DNA of 64,000 bases from Diplolepis rosae (Eukaryota > Arthropoda > Insecta > Hymenoptera > Diplolepididae), in the NCBI GenBank assembly GCA_030998225.1, contig JAPYXD010000403.1:496001-560000 (forward strand), in the 5' to 3' direction. The notes beneath the pieces are model-generated. The model was given only the letters and a program-made list of their open reading frames with translations, was not told the origin of the DNA and ran no database searches. A program made the translations under genes and the position numbers. Below are positions 55,991-64,000 of this stretch, in pieces; position 1 is the first letter of the stretch, and the number at the start of each line of letters is the position of its first letter.

Positions 55991-56349
55991 CTTTCGTGAA
56001 TAAAAGAACAAGATATTACAGGGAAAAATAGAAGAAAATTTTCTCAGACTTGTCAAGGACAGTTTTCGGTGTTCAAATTCATTTTTTTCAAGGCTTTGAA
56101 TAGAATTCAACCTCTCCGAGTCAAATGCCCTTCAAATTTAGACTCAGCGACCCTGAAAACATATAATCGCTTTGCTCTTTTGGGCGTTTTCATGAATGTT
56201 CCAACTTTCATAATTTTTTTGAGGTTAGGAACGAAATGCGACCTGATCAAGTCAAACCAACCCTGGATTCGGATTCAACGACCCCAGAACCGTATAGAAA
56301 CGTTTATCTTGTCTGGTGAACAAGACCTTTTTTTCATGTGCCTGTGTAA

Positions 56350-57125
56350 TGATGCAATGATGCATGGACATCTGTAAGCGCGACATAAGCTGCGTCAATA
56401 AAAATTGGCCATGCCTAGATACCTACCGAGCGAGGTTATGTAACTAATAGTGCGAGGGTCTGAGAATCGTGTAATGGACAGGATTTTTTTAAGAGTAGGC
56501 TTCAGCACTACAGATATTATCAAATACCTGGGAAATTAAATTTTGGACTTGCTAGATTGGCATTTGCTAACGTTTAAACGTAAGGAAAAATCCTTCAGTA
56601 GTTGAAAAACGTTTGAAAGACCCGGAAGTGTTCAAGCCCGTCGTACGGTACCGATGTTATGCAGAAGTTCCACGTTAGGCTACGGCAGAGATAGAGAGTA
56701 AGAAAGATACGTTTCTCATAGTAAGTGAAAAAGGGTAAGTAGTTCGCTGCATATAGAGCAATGTCACTAGGCTTGCATTTTAATTTTTTTCCAATGGCCG
56801 AATATATACCACCAACCGGGTTTATTCGCTCAATCATAAACAGGTCTCATCGGTAAATAATTGTAGATTCGATGTAAAATAAGTGGTGTGAAATCCAAAT
56901 CGCTTCATAATGTATTTACGTCATGATCGAAAATTCTTCGGGGAATTTATTTGGTTATGAATAAAATGGCGTTTTACATGTCAACGTATGTTGCACAAGT
57001 ACATGCCAAGTACCAACTAGTAAGCTACTTCTTATTATTTCGTGACATGTTGCGGTACATGTTCATTGTTTTGTTCACCCACAGCTATCAATTTGTGATA
57101 ATTAATTTAGCACTGGTAATTGTGC
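56350..57125. other. Intergenic, downstream of the haemolymph-protein gene
   Basis: No coding signal. AATAAA on the minus strand at 56946-56951, about 175 bases past the stop at 57126, is a candidate polyadenylation signal for that gene. Confidence 0.5.
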
Positions 57126-60100
57126 CTACATCCGTATAACTGCATAAAGAACAATTTGCTGAGTATAAGGAAGATTTGAGGGAAAAAATGCAGTTAAGTT
57201 ATCTAAAAAAAAAAATTGAAAGACCATGCAAAAAAATTCAGAGGATAGGATATTAAGTCATTGAAAAATAAGAAAATAGTAAAATGAAACTAAAAATATA
57301 TACAGATAGAAAAATATTGAGGAAATCAGAAAAAATTGAAGGGAAAAGTTAGAATAGAGATAGAGAATCAACAGAAAAACGTACAATTCAAAAATCTTAC
57401 CATGTTTGACTACAGCACAAATGTCTTCTAAAGTTTGCTTTAACAGTATATTCTTCTTTTCCTCGCTAAATCGATCTTTCATATCTATACAAAGTTCTAC
57501 TGTTTCATACATTTTTTCCAGTGCTCGTTTTATATCGACGTTATTAAAGCAATTATCCTGAATTAAAGATTCCTGTTGTACAGCGTCAGTGATACATAAC
57601 ATCCTGGTCTTTAGAAAAATCTCAGTTTGTTCTTTCATTAAAATGATTAAATTCGTTGCATGACCTTTTTTAATGATTTCCAAACTTGTGTTTGCATTCA
57701 GAAGACACTTTTCCTGTAATTCTGCTTTTGTTACATTAAATCTTACTATCTCTTGCTTCTCTATCACAGGACTTCGTTTTATTGTTATCTTTTCTGGTAT
57801 CACAGAGATGTTGTGACATCCATAAAAAGTATGGAAAGTTATAGAATCCGCAGCTTCTACTGCACTTTTCGTAGTGTCTTTGCAATTTTTCATTGCATCA
57901 AGTCTGCATTCAGAGTATTTTTGATAATCACTTGAAAAAAATCAAAAGATAATTTAGTAATTTTTATATACTTACTATTCACATAAATGGTCATCAGAAA
58001 ACGAAGCAAATAAATAAATAAATAATTTAGTCATCAAGCAGCTAATCACTTAATGAAAAACTAATAATGAGATACTTTCTAATTCTTCAAACATATTGAA
58101 ACGCTAATTGAATATTATACAACTATACGAATGATAATAAGAACAATTGTAGCTAAATTAATTTTTACTTTGGCAAGGCTCTAAAACTTGAAACCTGTAT
58201 TCCTTATATTTATAGTAAAATAATTAAATAATGTACAGCTATTGTAATCAGAATAGAGTAAAGGAATTTCGTGTTCAGTTTAGCTTAAATAAATCAATAT
58301 TATTATTTAATTATTAATAATTAATAAAAGATCTGATGGCAAAATTTTTTTATAAATTATAATTGGTTGAAGTACAGTTTTAGATCATTCTAGATACCTT
58401 GTCAATTATTTAGTAGCGCGGAAGAAAATTCAAGTAATAGAGACTTGGAAATTTTTGTCATATAAGGCTAACTAGCATCAGACCCTAACTAGTCTGTCAA
58501 GATAATAATAAGAAGAAACCTTTTACTAGTAGTGATGATTTCTAATTTTATATCAATTTAAACACCCTATCAATTTTGTTGAAGTGGTGAAAAAATGTAA
58601 TTTAGAAACTTTTATCTTTTGGAAGTTTAGCCCGCCACAAGATCTGGGACAGATTCGACATTAGACTGCCATGGAATTTTTCCATATATTTTTAAAGTTC
58701 TAGAAGTTTACTGATATAGATGAAATAATGAAATAGCTATTTGAACAACTCATTACGCACTAGATAACTTAATAACTAAAAAGTATTCATCTTCGTGACT
58801 GACATACTATAAGTGTCTGACCTTCTACACGACTAAGAGAATACTTATAATATCGTCCGAAATTGTCGGCATAACACTATAATTTCATACCTTGAATTCA
58901 GATCATAGTAAAAGATATTGATTACAACTTTCCTAGATCATAACATGAGTTTAATTCAAGGTGCAGAATGGTTTTATGAATAAATAGCCTTATCAGCAAA
59001 ATAGACGTATGAACATTTTATTATTGTATAATATTATGAATGTAATAAGTATTTCTATTTCAAAACTTACTTGCATTCTTTGACACTATAGATGAAGGGC
59101 AATGGAATAAACTGATCCGTTTTGTACTTTTCCTTACACGCATCAATGGCAGCGTTGGTAACAAGACTCAAACATCCTTCGTCTGATGAATATGCATTGC
59201 CTAATAATAAAACAAAAACTGAAAATATCTGAAATATAATTACACATATTTAAAAGTGAAAAATAAAATTTTACTGTGCGTGTACTGTGCACAAAAAAGT
59301 TCCATCAACCTTGATGTCAAGGCTACTAATTTATCGTCATTTAAATGATCTTTTGCATCCATACAAAGCTGAGAAGATTCAACAAAATTTTTTAACATTT
59401 CCTTCAGAGAAACGTCCTTGTTACAACGCTCCTGGACCAATTTATAAACATCTTCAGTAGAACTTGCTTCTTTTTTCCAAGTCATAAATCTTTCAGTCAG
59501 ATTCAATGTAAATGCAATATGTTTGGCTCTAATATCTCCATACAAAGTATCTCCTTTTGCATCACATATTTGTTTTAATTCACTTCTTTTAATGTTCATC
59601 CTTTCAAGTGTGTTCTGCCGAACAGGTGGCATACTCCGAGACATAACTGTACCGAGAAGACCTGTTAAAAATTTAATTCGAAGTATTAAAAGAATTAAAA
59701 AGATATTTTTTTCGATTATAAATCTGAATATTTTGTCAGAAATGCAACATAATAATATTAGATTGTTCTCAATCCCAACATTACAATTTGTTATATTTTT
59801 GCAGCAAAAATTTCTCTGTTTGTGCAGAAAAATTTTATTTTGCTCTTCAGCACAAGTTGAAGAATTTCTATCAAAGAATTTGCTCTCCATATACAATACA
59901 GTATATTTTTGTATCAAATTTTACTTCATTATGATATCAAACTCTGTTATGATATTGCGAGGAAATACTCTCTACTCCTGCAGTAGAACCTATTCCATTT
60001 TCAACGTGATTATGCTTCTTTAAAACACAGAACCTTCACTGTAAAGACTATCATTTAACCTTCTAAAATGCTTAATAACACTTACAGAACACAAATATCA

Positions 60101-60128
60101 AAACAGCAATTTTTAGTAAATTTTTCAT
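57126..60128 (-). CDS. Secreted 27 kDa haemolymph glycoprotein-like protein with duplicated DUF1397 domain
   Basis: Five exons: 60086-60128, 59275-59661, 59071-59218, 57401-57930 and 57126-57202. All have GT-AG borders with phases 1, 1, 2 and 1, giving 394 residues. Residues 1-20 (MKNLLKIAVLIFVFC...) are a signal peptide. Residues about 35-231 form one complete DUF1397-like domain: C at ELKQIC, VQERCNKDVSL, ESSQLCMDAKDHL, LMELFC, IFVLLLGNAYSSDEGCLS, IDAC, YSVKECN, SECRLDAMKNC and TFYGC. From about 260 a second copy begins (KAELQEKC, IQDNCFNNVDI, ETVELCIDMKDRF, LEDIC). It has the same intron position and phase as the first, then ends early after DNLTAFF. The family is abundant in insect haemolymph; function is poorly known. 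The last exon is the least certain. Confidence 0.75.
57931..59070 (-). other. Intron 3 of the haemolymph-protein gene
   Basis: About 1.14 kb between a GTAAGT donor (59070) and a TTTTTTCAAG acceptor (57931). AT-rich; I see no gene or repeat inside. Confidence 0.65.
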
Positions 60129-60227
60129 CCTGTACGTTTAGAAATAAAATTAAAGGAATGTCAAGGCTGCTTCTTGGAAAATGTTCACTCTGAAATGAAG
60201 TTACACTCGACGCATAGACTCGTTTAA

Positions 60228-60259
60228 ACTGAATGACGATTTAACAGAGCTCTTTTATG
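60228..60259 (-). promoter_or_regulatory. Core promoter of the haemolymph-protein gene
   Basis: On the minus strand GCATAAAAGA (60251-60259) is a TATA box, and ATTCAGTTT with the arthropod initiator TCAGT lies at 60228-60232, about 25 bases downstream. Transcription from there would give a leader of about 100 bases to the ATG at 60128. Spacing and motifs fit an insect RNA polymerase II promoter. Confidence 0.6.
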
Positions 60260-60595
60260 CATCAATATAACTGATTCACAAATTATGGCAATTTTCTTAT
60301 TGTGACATAATTAAGGTCACTAAAATTACAGGATCATCCATAGAAGAACTCGTACCAGACTATAAATTTATATAAAAAGTGACGACTGAAAACAAGTTTA
60401 TGAGAAATTATCTGATATACGTGTGGGGTATCACCCATATAATATAATTTATATAAAGAATATAAAGAATTCATATCATATAAAGCTTTATCGCTTTATT
60501 CGATGTAACTGTAGTAGACATTGGATTTTATATTCCAGTTTTTACCTTACAAGGGGACCTTACCGCATGCTTTTCAGCTTTGTATTGATACTACA

Positions 60596-60781
60596 CTGAG
60601 AAAAAAATGCTATTGAATCAATAGAATTTCTTTCCAAAAGCATGTATAATATTAATTCATAAAAATATACTACAAGAACCAATAAATATGTTACTGATTC
60701 TATAGCATATTGATTTGAATCTATGATTTACATGCCTTTCGAAAGAAATGCTTTTGATTCAATAGCATATTTTTCTCAGTG
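60596..60781. mobile_element. CACTGAG-type MITE, copy 3 (186 bp)
   Basis: Ends CACTGAGAAAAAAATGCTAT and, in reverse complement, CACTGAGAAAAATATGCTAT, flanked by TA at 60594-60595 and 60782-60783. The body is close to the copy at 17038-17197. Confidence 0.9.
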
Positions 60782-60924
60782 TACCCCTATGAAAAGTTAA
60801 TCACTGTAGCTGTCATGTGGCCAAGTAAAAAGACGTCATTTTTTGTCAATTTTAAAAAAAATTGCGTTTGAGAAGGTTCAAGAGCCAACGTATCGATTTG
60901 ATGCAAATGATTTCCGAAGTTCAA

Positions 60925-60998
60925 GTAACTCAGCTAATAGAGCCTTTGCCTTATAGGCAGAAAGCTGTGGGTTCAATTTTCAGAGCTGTTAATTTTGT
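60925..60998 (+). other. tRNA-Ile(UAU)-like sequence, left arm
   Basis: AACTCAGCTAATAGAGC makes a D arm (CTC/GAG). TTTGC-CTTATAG-GCAGA makes a five-pair anticodon arm with loop CTTATAG, giving anticodon TAT. GGGTTCAATTTTC is a degraded T arm. There is no good acceptor stem, so it is not a functional tRNA. Confidence 0.5.
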
Positions 60999-61124
60999 AA
61001 TTTTTATCCACTAAAATGCTTCTTTATTCAACTTCTTCGTGAATATCAACAAAGTCATGCCATTTAATGAAAATTTAATAATTAACTTTGATAAATAATT
61101 TTATTTAACTTTTTTTACTTTAAT

Positions 61125-61155
61125 TTGATAAGGACTCCGATCAGAGTCGAAACGT
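61125..61155 (+). ncRNA. Degraded hammerhead-like motif
   Basis: TTGATAAG, a stem GACTC / GAGTC with loop CGATCA, then GAAACGTT. The order is that of the motif at 6994-7026 but the first core block is off by two bases (CTGANGA expected). It may be the end of a Penelope-like fragment in the middle of the TIR element. Confidence 0.3.
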
Positions 61156-61423
61156 TAAAAAAAAACAAAAAACAAAAAAACAAAAATGATAGTATATAAC
61201 TTCCTGAATTATCATTTCTGGACCCTAAAGCCAATTATGAATAACAACATAGTATCAAAAAATAAAACTTCTAGAAAATGTTTCAGAATAAAGAATTTCA
61301 ATAAAAAGTACAATTTTCTAAACAAGACATGATAGAGATTCAAAAAATAATAGGTTTTATCATTTTTATTGGAAAGCTGAATAAAAAAGCATTTTGATGA
61401 ATAAAAGAAAAAAATTGACCGCA

Positions 61424-61496
61424 ACGAGAATCGAACCCGCAACCTTTGACCTATAAGGCAAGAGCTCTACAAGGTAAGCTACTGTATCTTCAAAAG
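61424..61496 (-). other. tRNA-Ile(UAU)-like sequence, right arm
   Basis: In reverse complement: AGCTTACCTTGTAGAGCTCT, then TGCCTTATAGGTC with the same anticodon loop, then GCGGGTTCGATTCTCGTTGC with a perfect B box and T arm. It is the inverted partner of 60925-60998 and is better preserved. Confidence 0.55.
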
Positions 61497-61668
61497 TTAT
61501 TTACGAAAAATCGATACGTTACCTCTTGAACTTTTTCAAACGCTTTTTTTCAAAATTGGCTAAAAATTGTGTCTTCTCACTTGCGCAAATTATTCTTCTA
61601 GTGATTAGGTTTGAAAAGAAAGAATATCGCCCCAAACGAAGAAAGTATGCCGTAAGGTCCCCTTGTTA

Positions 61669-62575
61669 GCTTCAATTGAATTCCACTTAAATTTAAGTTG
61701 AATTGAGGAATATTTTTCAATTGTTTCTACATGAAAAGAAAAATAGATAACATTTTCAAGGAGATAGTAACGAATACTGCACAATTGATTTTTATTAGTT
61801 TCACTCACAAGTATGATATTGCAAAAACTATGTTGGTGTTTTTTTTTTAATTTCTGGAATTAGCTATTACTACTTGCGAGAAACTTTACGGTGGACTTAC
61901 TGTTTCAAACAAGGTTAACTATTTTCAGTTAACAAGGTTAACAAGGTTCCACTACAAGCGTTGAGTACGAATGTATATAAATTAATAATATAAAGCTTAT
62001 TATGTTATGAGACAAAAAAGAAACATAAACACTGAGTGTTTGATTTCAGACTGTTTCAATTCTTCCCTCGCCAATATATTTTTGATTTGTGGAAGATTAT
62101 ATTCCAAGAAAATTGAAGTTGTCTTTGGTTGATTTTCCGTCTAGTTGTTAGCCGGGTCCTAAATGTGATTTACCTATTTCTAGTCTGATTTCAAGGTGAC
62201 ATATTAGTAACGCTATTCCTTTTTTTCTATGTTTCTTGACTGCGATCAGTTGTTTTTTCCATTAATGTGAATCAGTGACAGAATTGAAGCTGTCGTTTCA
62301 TCATTTTGAATTCCATAAATTTGTATGAATGTTTATAATTTGTTCAATTATTATTAATCCATTTTTATACGATTCGGAAAGCAACAATAAAATTTCTTTA
62401 TAAGAGCAAAAGGAAAATCTTGTATCAATTGATCCTCGGGAAGCATTTTCTGGTATCCCTGCTAAAAATATTCCTGAGGATTCCTCAAGAGAGTCTTTCC
62501 ACGAGGATATCCTCGTTTGAATATAAACAGCATTTCGATATATATTTCCGTTAGGATTAGTACGTCGATTCAGAC
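61669..62575. other. Intergenic, no gene seen
   Basis: No coding or RNA signal that I can support. Confidence 0.5.
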
Positions 62576-63015
62576 GTGTAAATTCACGAGGCTATATCAC
62601 TTTAAAAAGACATATCACATAAGATAGTGCCATTCCTCGACGGATTCCACGTGGAAATATGCAAGGAATTCTACTTTCAACAATGCATGTAAATACACGA
62701 GAATACGACACTTTTAAGAAACTTATCACACTATATAGTGCGAATCCTCGAGAAAATCCACGTAGAATAATGTCAGGTTTGAAATTTTATTTCTGCGCGT
62801 AAATTTACGGGAATATGTCACTTCAAGAAATCTCATCATATAGGATAGTGCCAATACTCGAGGATTTCTACCTTGTAATATGCAAGAAATTGTACATTTA
62901 TTGCTGCATATGAATATACGAGGATACGACACTTTGAAAAAATTCATCATATTCAATAATGCCTATTCTCGAGAATTTCCACCTTGAAATATGCAAGAAA
63001 TTCTACATTTGCCGT
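62576..63015. repeat. Minisatellite, about 110-bp unit, four copies
   Basis: Units begin near 62576, 62690, 62800 and 62908. Each has GTAAATxxACGAG, xATACGACACTT, a CATATxxxATAGTGCC phrase, CTCGAGxATTTCCAC and ATATGCAAGAAATTCTAC. Copies are about 75-80 percent alike. Confidence 0.8.
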
Positions 63016-63162
63016 TTGACAAAAGTTTGTGTCACCAGTAAATTTTGGTTTAAATTGACAGATGTAAAACGTCACTGTCGTAAGGTTAGACATCTGTTAA
63101 CAACATAAGATTGAAATATTAGTGAATTTTTATCAGTATAATATATTCTTTTGTGTGCGAAA

Positions 63163-64000
63163 ATGTCGAGTTTTGTTCCAAATAAGCGTCATTTGCGGGG
63201 ACTTCTTATTTATTTCTTCAATTTGAAGAAATCTGCAGCTGAGCCGCATCGATTAATTGTAGGAAAATATGGTGAGTCTGCCTTAAATGAGAAAAGTTGT
63301 CTTGAGTGGTTTCAAAAGTTTAAAAACGGTGAATTTGACATCGAAGACAAAGAACGTAGCGGAAGGGCGAAAGTGTACAAAGACGCGGAATTGGAAGCAT
63401 TATTTATTAGATCAAGATCCGTGTCTAACGCAAGAAGAACTTTCACGTACATTAGGAGTGACTCAAAAAACAATTTTACATCGTTTAAAACCATTGGAAA
63501 TGATTCAAAAACAAGAAAATTTGGTTCCATATGAACTGACGCCGAGAAACGCTGAACGTCGATTTTACACATGTGAAATGCTGCTTGCCAGGCATAAACG
63601 AAAGGGTTTTCTGCACCGTATAGTTACTGGTGATGAAAAATGGATTCACTATGAGAACCCAAAAAGGAAGAAATCATGGGGACCACCTGGTCATGCGTCA
63701 ACATCTACAGCGAAGACAAATATTCATGGAAAAAAACTCTTGTTGTGTATTTGGTGGGATCAGCTTGGTGTCGTGTATTATGAGTTACTCAAACCGAACG
63801 AAAAAATTGCTGGAACTGTCTACCGAACACAATTGATGAGATTGAGTCGAGCACTCAAGGAAAAGCGCAACCACTTTTACCCCAGACACAACAAAGTTAT
63901 TCTTCTGCATGATAATGCTCGTCCACGTCTTGTGGCGCGGACAAAACTTATTCAGAAATACTCAAGTGGGAAGTTTTACCTCACCCGCCGTATTCACCAG
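63163..64000 (+). pseudogene. Mariner transposase, two frameshifts, runs off the window
   Basis: The ATG at 63163 opens MSSFVPNKRHLRGLLIYFFN, then KKSAAEPHRLIVGKYGESAL and FKNGEFDIEDKERSGRAKV. A frameshift near 63395 moves to the frame with LTQEELSRTLGVTQKTILHR (helix-turn-helix), ELTPRNAERRFYTCEMLLAR, VTGDEKWIHYENP with the first catalytic Asp, KLLLCIWWDQLGVVYYELLK and VILLHDNARPRLVART with the second. A second shift near 63958 leads to LPHPPYSP, just short of the third Asp at the window end. There are no stops within these frames, so it is a relatively young copy. Same type as 14405 and 37400-38181. Confidence 0.9.

Larger units (their letters stand above)
45731..56346 (+). mobile_element. 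Unclassified DNA transposon, TAA duplication, with nested elements
   Basis: Ends CACAGGCACACGAAAAAAAG (45731) and, in reverse complement, CACAGGCACATGAAAAAAAG (ending 56346). TAA flanks both (45728-45730, 56347-56349). The inverted ends stay alike for about 250 bp (to about 45960 and 56090), including GGTCAGGTCGCATTTCGTTC. Inside is one plus-strand gene whose two halves (46403-47110 and 55400-55990) are separated by a hAT-like element. Without nested elements it would be about 2.3 kb. I cannot assign it to a superfamily. Confidence 0.75.
60552..61665. mobile_element. TTA-flanked TIR element with tRNA-like arms
   Basis: Ends CAAGGGGACCTTACCGCATG and, in reverse complement, CAAGGGGACCTTACGGCATA, with TTA on both sides (60549-60551, 61666-61668). 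A TTA/TAA duplication is typical of PIF/Harbinger elements. Inverted homology resumes at 60845-61020 with 61390-61570; these arms contain tRNA-like sequence. No transposase is present, so it is non-autonomous. A MITE (60596-60781) is inserted in the left arm. Confidence 0.85.

Noticed and set aside
57258..57400. Extension of exon 4 of the haemolymph-protein gene past 57401
   Set aside because: The open frame past the GTAAGA donor is hydrophobic T-rich sequence, the other copy of the domain is spliced at the same place, and a strong acceptor follows at 57203.
59219..59274. Separate second gene starting near exon 3 because its first residues look like a signal peptide
   Set aside because: The hydrophobic stretch IFVLLLGNAYSSDEGC aligns with the internal block of the DUF1397 family that precedes GxxC, and phases join it to exon 2.
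61424..61496. Functional tRNA-Ile(UAU) gene
   Set aside because: T arm and anticodon loop are good but there is no matched acceptor stem, and it lies in an inverted arm of a transposable element.

Overview
This window reads as AT-rich nuclear DNA of an insect. The evidence is one spliced host-type gene resembling the insect 27 kDa haemolymph glycoprotein (DUF1397) family, with a TATA box and a TCAGT-type initiator, set among insect-type transposable elements: mariner, R1-clade non-LTR, Ty3/gypsy, copia, ISL2EU, hAT, CACTA and Penelope-like. Nothing looks bacterial. The order of insect cannot be fixed from sequence alone; Hymenoptera is plausible but is inference.

Layout. 1-3.3 kb: a long imperfect hairpin with a second long-TIR element inside one arm and a small Walker-A open frame in its loop. 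3.5-5.0 kb: broken mariner pieces with a small hairpin MITE and a tRNA-like remnant. 5.4-9.6 kb: an internally deleted TA-flanked element, a Penelope-like 3' fragment with a GIY-YIG domain and a hammerhead-like motif, a possible solo LTR, and a broken PIN-like gene. 9.6-11.5 kb: tandem duplications. 11.5-25.9 kb: a 5'-truncated gypsy element whose pol carries AT-hooks and an acidic repeat region. It has been split by a deleted mariner, a 952-bp TIR element (itself hit by a MITE) and a 5.9-kb R1-clade retrotransposon in reverse orientation flanked by a 16-bp duplication.

26.7-30.1 kb: a 79-bp inverted repeat, a second R1-clade fragment lacking both ends, and a copia 3' end. 30.8-34.6 kb: a decayed ISL2EU-type element with a THAP/DDE gene and a convergent SWIM/YqaJ-type gene, hit by another mariner. 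34.6-37.2 kb: noncoding DNA with decayed tandem repeats. 37.3-44.6 kb: a mariner split by a nearly complete 6.3-kb CACTA-type element that keeps two genes.

45.7-56.3 kb: a four-level nest. The outermost is an unclassified DNA transposon (TAA duplication) whose gene is split by a hAT-like element with long inverted ends. That in turn contains a MITE and a gypsy/errantivirus-like LTR element that has gag and env but no pol. 57.1-60.3 kb: the only convincing host gene, minus strand, five exons, encoding a secreted protein with one complete and one shortened copy of the DUF1397-like domain. 60.5-61.7 kb: a TTA-flanked TIR element with tRNA-Ile-like sequence in both arms and a MITE inside. 62.6-63.0 kb: a 110-bp minisatellite. 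63.1 kb to the end: a mariner with two frameshifts that runs off the window.

Most coding sequence here belongs to mobile elements and carries stops or frameshifts. The intact or near-intact reading frames are the haemolymph-protein gene, the second gene of the CACTA element, and long stretches of the CACTA and R1 proteins.
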